Notes: generated from the sequence alone by a model not told the origin. Positions 1 to 13,715 are shown, numbered from the stretch's first letter. The stretch is DNA of 64,000 nt from Polyodon spathula (GCF_017654505.1 NC_054548.1:22776947-22840946), one strand, 5' to 3'. Made by a program: numbers and translations.

Positions 1-501
1 TGTATGATCTTGTCCATTTACCCGCTACTGTATTTTGTTACTGTTAAAAAAGATATAAGGCTCTATATAGAGATAATCACTGTGGACCTGATGAGAAACA
101 GTGAGTGTCGAAACGCATTGCTCTGTTTGTTTGTTTTCTTTTGAAATGTTTTAACAAATAAAACAAATTAATTTTGTTGACACAAAATAGCAGAGGTCAT
201 GTTTTAAGTTTGTGTTCAACGTGCGGCCAAGTGTGTCTCTACGGGCTTCGACTGGTAAAATACAAGTTCAGTGCCTGATTCAGAAGTGTTTGTAATTTCG
301 TACAAGTTTTTTTTCAGTATATATTATTTCTTTGTTAGTTCTGGGATCCATGAAAGCCTCGTAAAATAAAATACAAATTAAAACACAGGGTCTCTTTTGT
401 TACCAAAATCAATCTTTGTTTTCATATTCTTTTTTTATTATTATTTTGCAGTCAGTCGTCTAGATTTTTAATAGTTAAATGGCTTAACTGCAAAAGGGGC
501 T
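1..501. other. Non-coding stretch, nothing recognised
   Basis: AT-rich sequence with short T runs. I see no open frame with recognisable motifs and no terminal repeats. It may include more of the hAT remnant that follows, but nothing supports a boundary. Confidence 0.5.
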
Positions 502-744
502 ATGAATACTTCTGGCAGAGACCTACAAAACCACAGTCATTTATATAAGAAACATGAGCACAGCGGGAAAACGTTGTATAGCACACAATGTTTAGCTGTG
601 GTTATACTCGGTATCCTATATAAAAGCAAGGAGCTATTGTATCATATAAGAAACTACCTTACTATCCCAATGTCTAATGCTACTCCTGAGCGCAGCTTTC
701 CTTGCTTCGCGGCCAAAAACATACCTACAGTCATCCATGAATAA
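502..744 (+). pseudogene. hAT-family transposase C-terminal remnant
   Basis: An 80-residue open frame carries, at residues 53-66, LTIPMSNATPERSF. This closely resembles the hydrophobic dimerisation motif near the C-terminus of hAT transposases (typically LTIPVSNASSERSFS). The upstream residues (roughly 31-52) have the spacing expected before this motif. The catalytic core, the BED zinc finger and the usual continuation after the motif are all missing, and the frame stops about 14 residues later. It is best read as a decayed fragment of a hAT transposon. The motif match is seen directly; the family assignment relies on known hAT C-terminal conservation. A host hAT-derived gene is possible but unlikely given the truncation. 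Confidence 0.6.
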
Positions 745-2391
745 GCCTGTATTTTTGCCAGTGAACTCTTTTGTTCCCCCACTTTTATTTCATGGTCTGT
801 CCCACTAAATCTAAAGAAGAGTGCCACTATTAAAAAAGTAGGCCATTGGCATGAAATAGTAATGCTTTTAGTGTTTCATTTCAATGTGAGCAGTGCACGA
901 AAACACCAACAGAAATTTAAGATGTAGTTTTTAAAATATTGCTGCTAGTAGAGCGGGACATGCCAGTTGATGTTACATAAATATAGTAGCAAGCAGGTCC
1001 CAAAGGGGAGGAATTGTGTGTCCCTAGTGCAGAAATATTCACCACAGAAACTAACACAGACTGGTACCTGTCAGCGTTTAGTAACCAGGATCTTAATGTT
1101 TTTGTTTTTTTGTTAGTTCAAATACAACAATCTGACAATCCAGAGACTTTTTTTAGTTAATATAAAAATCATCATACATATGAATATATCACAGCATCCT
1201 TCTACTGCCCTTGTAATAAATCATCACACTATATCGAAAAACTTGAACCTATTATTATTATACCATCATTCCCAAATGCTTTAACATGCAATTTTTTTTT
1301 TTTTTCTGAGGTGCTCACTTAAATCTAAGTACAGTATAAATAACCCTTCATTATAAAGTGATATAGCGCTCCATTGCAAAATATGTTTTACTGCTAATTC
1401 TCCAGAGCGTAGCTGTGATATTAAAAAAGCATACCTACACTGAAAATAATATCAGCTTGAGCTAAAATAGCAGGCCAACATTTTGAACCTGAAGATATAA
1501 ACAAAGGTTGTTGCCAATATTGTTTTACATTGTTTAATGTAAACTCTCAAAAACCCCAATTATACATTTTTTTCTTATATAAATAAATACAAAAAATAGT
1601 ATACATGTAAATAATTTAGTACTGACATGCTATTTGAAGAAACCATTTGATTGGTCACCAAAAACATTTAAAATATATAATTATAACTTGTTAATATTAA
1701 CCAATGACCTATACACTGTTCAATAAAGCAAATATATTCTGTGCAGACCATATGACTTCAAATAAAATACTTTACTTGTTACTGGTCATTTTTATTTTAG
1801 CTGGATTTGTCTTTACAAACAGCATCTCATGAAAGATAAACTAGTGTTTGCGCAACAACTCAGAACTTCCCATCTTACTTTCTCTAGCCTCAAAATTGAT
1901 TACGGTAGATAATGGTAACCCACATGTTCATGAAAACGGAGACAATAATATCAACAACATTGTATCCTGTGGTAGTACTAGCCCGTGAAGGAGTACACCC
2001 CGCCCCTGTGCGTACTTTATTTATTTTGTATTTGTGTTTTATTATATGATTGAAATGTTATTTTGCAATGTTGTTTTAGGTCAGCCTGGAAGGGTTAATT
2101 GCCTCTGATGCCAAATCAATTAATGTGTAGAATGTGCCTAAGCCTGACTGAATGATTGACAAACAATCTAACTCAGGCACAGCTGCATGAAAGAGGCAGG
2201 AACCTCTCAGTCTAGGTTGTGGTTTGTTCAGTGGAGGAACCTAAGTGAAAATGATATCTAAAAATAGGTAAACAATTACTACTTGTTCGCTGTATTTTTT
2301 ATGTCTGTTTTAGCCAATGTGTCATTGTGTTGTGTTTTATGTTCAAACCTTTTATTTTACAATAAATACACGCAGCAGCTCTTTGTACCAC
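745..2391. other. Non-coding stretch; possible repeat tail at its right end
   Basis: Mostly AT-rich DNA without recognisable coding sequence. From about 1985 to 2391 the composition changes, and the block ends with an AATAAA hexamer followed by a CA-rich stretch just before a microsatellite. This resembles the 3' part of an LTR or other interspersed repeat, but I see no partner copy or terminal repeat in the window. Confidence 0.35.

Positions 2392-2450
<59 letters not shown>
2392..2450. repeat. Compound (TA)n(GA)n microsatellite
   Basis: About 7 TA units pass directly into about 22 GA units. The array abuts the dispersed repeat copy that follows. Confidence 0.95.
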
Positions 2451-2452
<2 letters not shown>

Positions 2453-2792
2453 AACAATCCTCGCACTCTCACTGTTCATTGCCCCTTTAAAAGCAGACCC
2501 AAACAAGGAAATGGAGTTTTATGGAGCTTGCACGCACTTTTAATAAACACAAATCAAATAAACAAAACACAAGCAAAATGTAACTCAGAAACAAAGCACA
2601 CCGTCTGCTTTTCACTTCTCAGCAGCCCTGAACTGACTGGCTGCATTCTTTAAATACCCTGCACCTGGCTCTAATTTACAATTAACACCAGGTGCAGGGG
2701 ATTACTAAACAATAAAACAATTAAATAAAAACCTGGTGTGCATTTTCACATGTTTTCTGCAGGGAAGGATTTTAACCCCCTCCCTGCCATTT
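2451..2792. repeat. Dispersed repeat, copy A (second copy at 19413-19854)
   Basis: The right part (about 2620-2792) aligns by eye with 19688-19850. Shared blocks include CCCTGCACCTGGC, CTAATTTACAAT, ACCAGGTGC, TAAACAATAAAA and TTAACCCCCTCCCTGCC. A short internal inverted repeat (CTGCACCTGG and CCAGGTGCAG) could form a hairpin. The left end is poorly defined and lacks the TGTAACA terminus seen in copy B. The copy is bordered on both sides by microsatellites. No coding capacity is visible. It is a non-autonomous element of unknown class, either DNA transposon or LTR-like. Confidence 0.65.
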
Positions 2793-2882
<90 letters not shown>

Positions 2883-2910
2883 GTGTGTGTATATATATAT
2901 ATATATATAT
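2793..2910. repeat. (TA)n/(TG)n microsatellite
   Basis: A long TA array interrupted by short GTA and TGTGTG stretches. Open frames here encode only alternating Ile and Tyr and are artefacts. Confidence 0.95.
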
Positions 2911-3939
2911 GGTCTGTGGTCTTGGTAATCCTGGCCAAATAACCTTTCATCTGTTGATTTTGGCTTAATATCTGAGTTACATGCATAACATCTAATGGCT
3001 GTAAAGTACAGCCAAGAACATGTCCTGTAAATTGATCTCCAAGATACGATAAGGATAAGGATGATCCTTAATATTGAAAGCATCAGAAATTTAACCCGGA
3101 AATACTGGTGGAGTAGTATTGACACATATAACAAGAACCATCGACAGTTTAAATAGAAGGATAGTCTTTTGAGTTTGTGATATGAGGATTGCATGCAGTA
3201 AAGTTTCTGGTAAAATAAAGCTGATATCCCAAGACCTTATTTGGAGGTAGCACTCATTTTACATAAATTATGACGTACCATAAAAAAAAAAGATTGCATG
3301 AGATGTATACTACAGATGCCAACATCAATTTACATAGATAAGGAGAGTGAAAAGGTTATACTCTTATCAATGGAGAATAGGAGATAAATATTGGGAAATT
3401 CTAAATCTTAGAAATTGGCATGCATGAGCATGTCTGAATGTACAGAGAAACTGAAATATGAAATACTACCTCTAACTGCCCATGAATAGGAGCTGTCCTG
3501 CCAGTAATTATAAAAGAAATTCATGTAAATGCATGATGGTGCAAATAACATGTTTTTTTAGTTAATTCCGTGGTACTGACATCTGATTAGAAAATAGAGA
3601 GATATAAAAACAAGCAGTAGGAAAATCAAGCCCATTCACTTACAGCAGATAGCTACTGTTCTGTATACCATCACAAAAGTGTGATCTTTATTTAATCTTC
3701 ACATCAGAAACAGCAATGGCTGGGATGCTGGAGACAGGAATGTCTTAATTGAAAATTTGCTGAAACATGCAAGATAACATGAATATCAGACACTTTGAAA
3801 AAAAACAGTTCCACATGTCGTTTTTATAGGGCCTCTTTAGTTGCGTATAAAGTCAAATCTCTTTGTGTCACCCTCTGCTGATTATCACCAAGTTGAAATA
3901 TCCCTGCCAGAATATACTGGAAGTCATACAACTGGCATC
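2911..3939. other. Non-coding stretch, nothing recognised
   Basis: AT-rich DNA with no convincing open frame, terminal repeat or family motif. Confidence 0.5.
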
Positions 3940-4228
3940 TTAAAGAGTAAGTAGCAGTGTTTCGGGACAGTATAGCATTACACGTCCCCATGTGTTCCTG
4001 CAACTGTTTAAATAACTTCCTGCAGATCTCAAACCCCAGTGCACTAGAGTGGGGATTATAAAAAGAGCTTTGAAACAGACTTTAAACTTAAGTGTAAAAA
4101 GTTGTCAGGATGTTAACAATGAAAAGAAAAAAAATACAAATATGTTGAATACGTTATTTAAACAGTTGTAGCAACACATGGGGACGTACAGCATTATATT
4201 TTTCGGATCCCAGCTACTTACTCTTTAA
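3940..4228. mobile_element. TTAA-bounded MITE with ~75-bp terminal inverted repeats (T2/Kolobok-like)
   Basis: The left end starts TTAAAGAGTAAGTAGC. The right end is its exact reverse complement, GCTACTTACTCTTTAA. The inverted arms (about 3940-4018 and 4152-4228) stay similar for about 75 bp, sharing GTCCCCATGTGTT and AACTGTTTAAATAAC. The roughly 130-bp centre has no coding capacity. The palindromic TTAA at both ends fits a TTAA target-site duplication. The TTAAAG terminus resembles T2/Kolobok-type MITEs; piggyBac also uses TTAA, so the superfamily is an inference. Confidence 0.8.
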
Positions 4229-4967
4229 TATCCCTTTGGCAAACAAACCTATGGATATATACATCTCAATATAAAGTAGCACATCTGTGTTGTTCATGTA
4301 GATTGAACTGACAACAAATAATTGTTGTCAATGAATTCTATTGTAATCCATTAAGATTTACTGCCCCATGTTGATAGGACACATAGAAAATAACAAGTTA
4401 AAAGAAAATGTCTAAAACAAACAGACAAATGAACAGTATGCTTAAGCCAGTTGTAAAATGCGTTACATTAAGGTTGAAACCATGCATCAGTCACAGTGTA
4501 GCAGCAAAATCAATATCATGTTTAGTTCCGACACCTCCTGTAATGAATAGAGCTGTGTGCTCTGTGCTCCTCACTTTGAAGTGCCACATCATAGCAGCAT
4601 TGAACTGAAGTAGTGGCAGTGGTATCAGTCAATGTCCTGATAGTCTTTAGCATAAAGGCCTCATGAAAAGGTTTTAATGACTACCAAGCAGTCTGAAGTG
4701 TTTGTTTTCATATAACTGTGTGCAAATCCAAACCACGTGTTTACTTGAAAAACCTGTTGGAATTTATTTGATATTCTACAAAATGCTGTGTTTTGCTTGT
4801 GTCTGTCTGTGTGTGTGTGTATTTTCCAGTTATGGTGAATTAACGCTTCTTAATGTTTCTAGCACAGCTAGTCTGATTTTGAAAGTTAACTAAATATGAA
4901 CACATGTTACAATATCAGAAACTGAAATTGTGTTGAAATTGTTGTTGGAGTCCCCTTATTGCTGACT
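4229..4967. other. Non-coding stretch, nothing recognised
   Basis: No supported gene. A short open frame at 4408-4608 has no recognisable motif. A short TG run occurs near 4807-4822. Confidence 0.45.
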
Positions 4968-5690
4968 AACAGGGTACTTGCTTGTGGGTGCGTGCATTCG
5001 CTGCTGAGTTACAGGCAGGCGATTGAGACAGGTTGAAGTTGACATGCCCCGCAGGCGCGGTGGACTTATTTACACACACCCAGTGAAAACAGCTCAAGTG
5101 ACACTACCAACCATGGTAGCTCACGGAGTATATACGCCCAGCGTACAAAAAACAAACTAAAGACAATACAGAAAAATATAAAATAAAAGGTGCCATAAAA
5201 ATGGCATACGCTAATCCCTAATGCATGGAGGTCCCGCTTGCTCACCTCGTTATACTTTATGGGGATCTACTATTCCCGAACTAATCTTAATGTACGAACA
5301 CAAACCCCGACTCCAGCTGTCTGCAGTTTTGGCTTCTTTTGGCTCCATTCCCGGTTCACCATCACTGCAATCGGAGGATTTCAGCAACATATTTCTGTCT
5401 CTGTCTCTATCTCTGTCTCTGTGTATGGGTAACGAGCATCTTCCGACCGTTGTCCGTGGCTTTGCAGCAGCCCAGAGGTGAACAAACAGGACCTCTTTAT
5501 ACCTGACACAGTGCTGGAACACACCTTCCTGCTGATTATCCACAGCTGGCAATCATACACAGCAGCAGGCTCTCCCAGGAGAGTCGTGTAATTCATTATT
5601 CAATTATAACAATTACGCAATACTATTTACAATATATACACAATACTCACTCTTCATGCACAGGGCTCCTGTCTTGCTACACTGACAGAC
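4968..5690. repeat. Unclassified GC-richer block, probably an interspersed repeat
   Basis: This block is clearly more GC-rich than its surroundings and holds a short TCTGTC-type microsatellite (about 5395-5426). Its ends show a weak inverted match: AGGGTACTTGCTTGT at the left, and CAGGGCTCCTGTCTTGCTACA at about 5660-5683 at the right. Open frames on both strands lack recognisable motifs. There is no second copy in the window, so repeat status is an inference from composition. Confidence 0.3.
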
Positions 5691-7074
5691 AGGTAGCATT
5701 GGTGTTATTTGAGCCTGGTATGCTGAATACCCACAGATCAGGCTTTAGAGGATGCAGACCGTTAAACTTTTTTAAAATGCCAAAGGTGGTCTGTCCTGTG
5801 TCATAAGGTGAAAAGATTTTTTTTTTTTTACAGCAAAAAAGAAATAGTCACAGGGCTTTATTTTACTGTTAATTTCATTGGAAACAACCAGGCCAGATTA
5901 TTTTTGAAGACCATGTCAACAGCTCTAAATGTCTCCCTATGGTATCTTTTATCTTTTTACAACCTAGGGGTTGAGTTTAGTAATAACCATAAATAAAACA
6001 CAATGGGGATCATTTGAAAACTAAATGCATATGATATCGTTACAGGGAATTCCTATGGGGTTTATGGAATTGAAATTCAAAGAAAACACTGGTCATTTCG
6101 GAAGCATGAACACAGTGTTGTTACTACTGTGATATATTCCAGACTGCATGTTAATGATTTCTATTAGCAGCCTTTATCTGTCAATTGAAAAATCTGAAAC
6201 ATGTAAATTAATTAAAGGCTTATGGTCCCTTTATTCATATGTAAAGACTGTAGATTCGAATATCGGGAAAGATCAGTGCAAATTAAAAATAATGAACATA
6301 AAGGCTGTTAGTGGAGCTCAAAATATTAATTTCTGGACCCTCTACAGCAGCTGATCAGGCTGTAGTTTTTCTCTGCTATACATTGAAGGAAAATAATCCC
6401 AGTTCATTTTAATATTACACCATACTTCTAATAATTATGATGCAGGAGTGGTTTATAGTTTACAGTTAAAGTAATACACAATATAGCATCATTATTTTTT
6501 ATAACATTCATTTACTTTCCTGTTTATTAGAAAATGATTCAGTGTGAACAGCCAATCAGCTTCCAGATCTAGCAGGCTTCTATTTTGCATAGATGCCCTC
6601 TGGAACGTTGAAGTGCTTAAATGTGAATTAAATTTTAAGATCAATCCGTGCATAAATACCGGCTTTTCTCCTTAACATTCTGATCTACAACTAATCTGAA
6701 AACATAAAAAGCTACTTAAACATACTTTCTGACGCTGGTCAAGAGACAAGGGAAATCATGTCTGTGATACCGTAATGAAGACTCAATTCACAGCTACTGG
6801 ACAGCAAACCAACAGGGAAGACACAATTGGTCCACAATTCTGTCATCGGCTGAATCCAAACAACACCCTCCATCAAAAATAGCCAAACTCCCAACCATGT
6901 TTCAGGTCTTTCCACACCAGCCAATCCACTCTCTGCCTTCATGAATGACGCCCCGCCTCCAACAAGAAGTTTCGAGTCTGACTCAATACTGCTAATACTG
7001 TTGAACAACTGTACATGTCCTGAAAAATTATAATAAGAAAGAGTAAGACCCCAAAAAATAAATATGTTAGTAAA
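5691..7074. other. Non-coding stretch, nothing recognised
   Basis: AT-rich sequence with a T run near 5819-5830. Short open frames show no family motifs. Confidence 0.5.

Positions 7075-7150
<76 letters not shown>
7075..7150. repeat. (AAT)n microsatellite
   Basis: About 25 uninterrupted AAT units. Confidence 0.97.
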
Positions 7151-7306
7151 TTTTCTCTATGTGTATGTTGTTTTTCTATTCTAATTATAGTAGGGACTAT
7201 TTTCCTCAGCGGAATGTTACCTGGTGAAATATCAGAAGTTCAAGGTAAATATAAGTTTTAAAGTTTTTTTTAAAGAGAAAATAAATAAATAAATCGTTTT
7301 GTAATA

Positions 7307-7429
7307 GCGATAGAGCCCTCTTGATGCAGGCTCTACCGTGTGGTAGATGACCTTCGTTAGCGCCCTCGCCTACGGCTCAGTCGTGGTCACCTACCACGAG
7401 ATAGAGCCTGCATCAAGGGGCTCTATCAC
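7307..7429. mobile_element. Small fold-back MITE
   Basis: Two arms of about 45 bp pair as an inverted repeat. The left arm begins GCGATAGAGCCC and contains GATGCAGGCTCTA. The right arm ends GGGGCTCTATCAC and contains the complementary TAGAGCCTGCATC. The loop is about 35 bp and GC-rich. There is no coding capacity. The structure is typical of a fold-back or hairpin MITE; I cannot name the superfamily or define the target-site duplication. Confidence 0.75.
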
Positions 7430-10161
7430 TTAATTATCATATGATGAGTGTTGTCTACCAATGACAACTGTTGGTAGCCAGCTATGGTATAATTTATGTC
7501 CACTCTGTAACTGTGATTTTGTCCCGAGAACTTCCGTTTTGATAACTCACTGTTGGCATGGTTGCAGATTCCAGAAATTACAGTTGCACTCTTCTAGTAG
7601 CCATTTCAGAAATGTAGGAGTCTTTCAAGAACAGCACCTGTGTCTGAAAAGGGGCATTAATTAGCAAGTCTCATAAAGCAAAAAGACAGCACAGATCAGA
7701 AATGAAATATTCAGAAATATTTTCATAATCGTGATAGGTGGTTAGTTGCATTTAAATTTGCAAAAAAAAAAAAAAAAAATCTTAGTTTTAGTTTTTTAAA
7801 CTAAAGGAGTTTTTATAGTACTCAATGTTTCCATGGGAATCCGAAGATTTATTCTTTGTTTCGGAGCATTTAAATTAAGACTGCGCGGCAGTTAGTATCT
7901 GGGAACAGACCTAACATCCAAGAGCAATTCCTTCAAATGTAGCTCATCAAGCATTACAAAAAGATTAAAGAAAAAAACTTTGTAGGTGTCATAAATGAAT
8001 CACATTTCTTACAGGCAAACATCACTGAGAGTTCACCAGGATAGGTGTGGACTGCTGAAGATACATAAACACAGGAATTCAGTTGTTGTGTCTTGCATTC
8101 ATTGCTTCAGTGACTTGGCAAAACAATTTGCTGACAGAACGTTCACACCTGCTTGACTCTGTCATTTTGGTTTCTCTTTCCTAATCAAAACAGATTATTT
8201 CTGCAGGTATAAACACACCTGAATATTTCAAAACATTACAGGACTATGTTAATACAATATAAGACATTAAGATTAGCATAGCAATGCATTTGAAAATTAC
8301 AGGGTTATATTTAAGTCACTTGGCCACTTCTTAATGTGGTTTTTAACTGATTGAGAAGGCGTAACATAAAAATACTTTGAGCTAACACAAGTATTGCATG
8401 AATCTTACCTGCCATACACTTCCACTCGCTATACATAGGACTCGAGTGTGTAGTTTCAAAAGAAACACATCAAATGTTTTTCTTTTTCACTTTAAAACAT
8501 GGTATCTGGTAATACACCAGGTAAATGAAAAATCAGTTTGCTATCCTTACTCTCATTGGGGGAACTGGAGGGGGAAATATGTCCCTGGTGCCCTCCTACT
8601 ATTTGACATTTAGGTTTTTGGCACGGAAAAGGGCAGTTGTTAACAGTTAAAAGAAAAAACACCTGCGGGAACTTACCTCTAATCAGTAAATCTGCTGATA
8701 CTAAAAATGTAACGCCCCCAAAAGAACCCCATTCATCTCTGTCTGCGATAAAACTGATATGCTCAGTTTGGCTCCTCGTAAGCACTTCTGCAGTGCTACT
8801 GAACAGGGTGACAAAAACATGTATTAAAAAATGAGACTCTCACTCAGAGCAATTGAGTTACTCAATGCACCCCATTGTTAAAAGAGAGCCTTTGCCACAC
8901 AGACCCTCACTTAAGTGCCACAGAGCTGCTGGGGCCCAATAATGTAGATGTGCATTAACACATCTCCAGCTTTTTAGTTTTATACCTCTCCAAAGCAGGT
9001 CTGTAGCTATATAAAATATACAAATATTATACTTTGTGATTTTCTAAATATTACATTATATTGAAATTGTATCAGCTTTATTTAGTTTAGGGAAGGCTGT
9101 CATCACATTTCTAGAATGAGTAGAGGAGGGGGGTTTATTTTTATTTTTATTATTTTTTATATGTGCAAATCATTTGACAGCAGAACTGCTGAGTTCCAAG
9201 ACTATTGCTAAATATTTGATATAATGTGTTGCTGTAGCTGTACATTGACACATCTCCCTTTTCCTTTCCATATCTCCATGCTGCAAGTTCTTAAATTGGG
9301 CTTAAATATTTAAACATTGCTGTTTTGTTTTATTTGAAAGTGTCATGGGTTTCTGTGCATGTATGGTCTGGGTTCACACTACTAACTCCATTAAGCCACA
9401 AAACAAAAGAAAAAATACACAGCGCCACCTTAGCATTGCACACTGCACATTACCATAAGGTTATAGAATGGCAGAATATCGGCATGAGTAACAGTGAATG
9501 GACCAAGGCCATACACAGATGTTCACTGTCCTATAACTATTCTATTCTGTTTTATTATTAAGACACAATTTAAAATCCAGCTTTGGTTTCTAATCATTAC
9601 CACAAGTTATGTAGTCCATTGTCTTGATGAAGAGAATCCCCTTAAGTGGCTGAAGTTAATTGTGATGTCACTGTTTTCAATGGACTTTGCAGTTGATTGG
9701 AATTCTGAGAGGTGCCTCAGTTAGGGATATTTTTAAGCAGGTATATGATATGTGATATATGAGCTCTCAGAGCTTTCCCTTCGCCAGGTAACATGGATTT
9801 CCTATTGACCTGGTGTTAATGGCTGAAGTGTAATGCTGGCTCCAGACTCAGTCTATTTGCCACCTCCTTGGCGCATCAGCACAAACAACGCTGGCGATGC
9901 TGGCTCCAGGGATCAACCAAAGTGTGGCTTTCATAGCACTTCAGCATGGTAATGGTCTGGAATGGACCGGGTGGGGCACTTTGCAGGGGGCATCAGGTAG
10001 GCACCTCCCGTCTTCTGTGTTTCGTTGACTAGGTCACAAGACTTCTTTATACTTCATTGTTTGCATAAGTAGACTATTTAACATGATCAAAATTGCTAAT
10101 GAATTAGTCAGCCACATTGGATGGCAAACTGGTCAACTGTCAAAAGATCCAGTAGTCTGTT
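7430..10161. other. Non-coding stretch with one GC-richer patch
   Basis: No gene is supported. An A run lies at about 7768-7787. Between about 9770 and 10010 the sequence is GC-richer and the phrase ATGCTGGCTCCAG occurs twice, about 64 bp apart. This suggests an old unclassified repeat with an internal duplication. The remainder is AT-rich and featureless to my eye. Confidence 0.4.
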
Positions 10162-10841
<680 letters not shown>

Positions 10842-13639
10842 TCATATGCATTAGTTAACACACACCTCCATGCTCCTAAAGCAGTACATGCAGAGTTAGA
10901 CAGGGCTATGGAGTTTATATCTGTAGTCGTGTGTGGGCTGAAGAAAATATTAATTATTAGTCACAGGCAATTTTCCCCCCCCACACATATATTTAAAAAA
11001 TGGTCAGCTGTCTTGCAGTAAACTTTATCTAATATGATAGTATTTGAAATAAGTATTTTATTAATAGATCTAACAAGGCATAAGGAACATTGATTTATTT
11101 AATGCAACTTTGTATTGCTTCCACTGTTGAATATTCACAGTAAAACTGATATTTCCGGAAGAGCAGAAATCTTTACCCAGTCATAGTTTACCTGCAGGTC
11201 AGAAACACTATTATCTATTCCTGCCCCAAGGTTACCTCATTTCGTTTGCCCTCATGTTATATTTTAATTAAAGAGAACTTTGCTAATCAGCTTTGACAGA
11301 ACTTCACCCAATGTAATTTATGCTACTCGTGAAGGATAGACCAAGATGGCATTATTACCAATAACCTCATGTAATAAAACTGCAGAGCCCAGCAATCATA
11401 TTCAATGTAATTATTTGATGTCTTTTTACTGTATCTTTCCACATACATTGTTGCATCCGTCAAAGGACAGTAGCTTATTCTACCCAAGCAATTAGCTTGC
11501 TTCTGCTACTTGTTGCAAAAGCAATAGGTTATACAGTGCAGCTAAAAGCCCTGTTAACTGCAGCTTAGGAAGCAAAGATAACATTTAAAAATGGTATGCT
11601 TTTTTTTTTTATTTAACAGGAAACTCAAACAGAGCAGATATGTGGGCTTTTAGGGTAACAACCTTTGTATATGCTGTTTTGTATAAAAAAAAAAATAAAA
11701 AAAAAATAAAACCTTTTAAGGTATTTAAATCAATAAGAAAATCAATACACTTCAGATAAACTAAGGCTAACTTTCATCTTTCCTTTCACTGAAAATACAT
11801 GAAAGAGAGAAGAAAGAGAAAGAAATTTCTTCCCTGGTTTGAATCACTTTGACAACTTCAAAGAAAAATGTAATTGGAGAAGGCACTTTGGAATGTTATC
11901 TGGGAAGCTTTGCAATAATATGTATTGCTTTAATTAATACCAGGGATGATTAGTATTCCTAGATAATGCATCATCACTGCCAGTCTTCTTCACTAAATAA
12001 CAAATGTAACACCAATACTACACAACCATGCACATTATTAGTAACAGATATTATTGTTACCATGGGTAACAAGAACAAGGAAGGCCTCTTACAATAGGCG
12101 TCGGACATGAACAAGTATTACTGTGCTGGTTTCTATTTAGGTATAATTAATAATAATAATAATAATATTAATAATAATATAAGATGCCAATAGCTAAATA
12201 TAAATATTATACTAAATGAATAATCAATTATCGAGAGGGTTACGGTAAGTAACATAACGTTCCCTTTCAATTCAAAGATGACCACCAACGACATGGTGTT
12301 TCCACTGTATTTAATACTAGAACTACTGGGCGTGCATACATACCTAGAACTACTGCAGTGTTTTTTTTTTACATTATATAAAAATGTGTAAAAAACTACT
12401 GCAGTGTTGCATGCTACAAAACTGTTCTGTGTTAAATGTAGTCAAAACAGCATGTTTATTTTAACATACCAAACATAGTGCTTACCTGTCACTCTTAACG
12501 GTCCATTTATTCAGTGCTTGTCAGGTTCAAAAGGCACTGAATTGCAAAAGGACACTCAGTACTGAATCTCCAGCTAAGCCCCACCCCTTGTTCACTGTAT
12601 TTTTCACATAACTCTTTATAGACACGCATCTGATAAATCCTCTCCTGATCACACATTTTATCACAAAACTCCTCAATAATGCGATCCAAGTCATTATGGT
12701 CTTACTATAACATCTCAAAAAGCTCTGCAAAGTCTGTGATATTCTTTGAAGCAGCTATCTCCTTTGTTTATGTCTGTGTTATCTCTTTGGTGCATGGGGC
12801 TATCAGATACGCCCTTTTTTCGGCTTCATTCTGCTCCTATTGAGGTCACTTGGCCATTGAAAGGTTTTCTCTGCATTTTTCGAAGAAAAAATGACTAGAG
12901 ACTGGTGCTTTACGTCTTTTTGATGATGTCGGACAGGGTCCGACATCGGACTGCAAAGGGAAAATTGTAATGTCGGACCTGTAATGTCCTCAGAGACGAC
13001 TTTTGACATGCGACACTGTGAAGCAATAAAGAATAGTGCCCGAGATTTGTTTGTTTGACTGTTTTGTTCAAGTGTTTTTTGTTTATCCTTTTATTTTGTG
13101 CCTGAGTTCAACTCTGTTAGCTATTCAACAGTAATTTCCATCTCCAGTCTTGCAATAGTTGGTTTGGTACACTATTATTGAGTAATTTTTTTTTTGTTTG
13201 TTTTGTTTTCTTTTAATATAATCACGCCTAAGACTTCCTATGCAGTCGTGCATTGTATTGGTCTATTCATTTTAACTAGAAAATAAGTATTTTAAAATAG
13301 AAAATAAGTATATTTACAGCTGTTGATAGATAAATCACGTCTGAAAATGTCTCCTGTAACTATTCAAAACAAGTGCGAAGCTCTTAAGTTCAGCAGCACT
13401 AAGCCAAACCCACTGTTTTACTACGACAGTCAAAATGACAGCTGTGGTAGTTCTAGGTATAACGTATTATATCTCCACATGTTTCTGCAACCCTGGGTCT
13501 ACTGGTGGTTTGAGATGTTTAATATATCTATTTAGGAAAAGTCAGAAAAGCACAGATGCCAATGTATTTTTTTTTACTGTATATCATGTATTATGCATTT
13601 CTCTGTATTTAAAGTATTATGGATTTTCTTGGTGTTTCT
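10842..13639. other. Non-coding stretch, nothing firmly recognised
   Basis: AT-rich DNA with an A-rich tract at 11686-11708. Near 12233-12290 there is a GGGTTACGGTAAGTAAC phrase that recalls terminal repeats of DIRS-type elements. Near 12318-12410 the phrase TAGAACTACT recurs. Minus-strand frames at 12507-12730 and 12803-13009 could be transposon remnants, but I recognise no family. Confidence 0.35.
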
Positions 13640-13715
13640 GCATCTTGTAAAGCGCTTTGTGATGGTGGTCCACTATGAAAGGTACCATATAAAATAAAGA
13701 TTGACGGATTGACAT
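13640..13715 (+). repeat. L2-type LINE/SINE 3' tail
   Basis: The segment reads TAAAGCGCTTTGTGATGG, then TACCATATAAAATAAA, and ends in a short tandem tail (ATTGACGG ATTGACA). This is the conserved layout of L2-type 3' ends: AAGCGCTTTG, a GCTATATAAATAAA-like block, then a short tandem repeat. Only the tail is recognisable. The DIRS element starts directly after it. Confidence 0.6.

Noticed and set aside
2736..3194. Open frames on both strands rich in alternating Ile and Tyr
   Set aside because: They are translations of a TA array; the same applies to frames at 17533-17939, 19263-19463, 19797-20038, 31999-32193 and 42585-42839.
5250..5596. Minus-strand frames with an Arg-Asp repeat
   Set aside because: The repeat comes from the TCTGTC microsatellite; the rest shows no motif.
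7064..7261. Poly-Ile frame
   Set aside because: Translation of the AAT array; likewise 61427-61654 and the poly-Tyr frame at 31417-31653.
12507..13009. Minus-strand frames of 60-68 residues
   Set aside because: No family motif recognised; possibly transposon remnants, but I cannot support a call.
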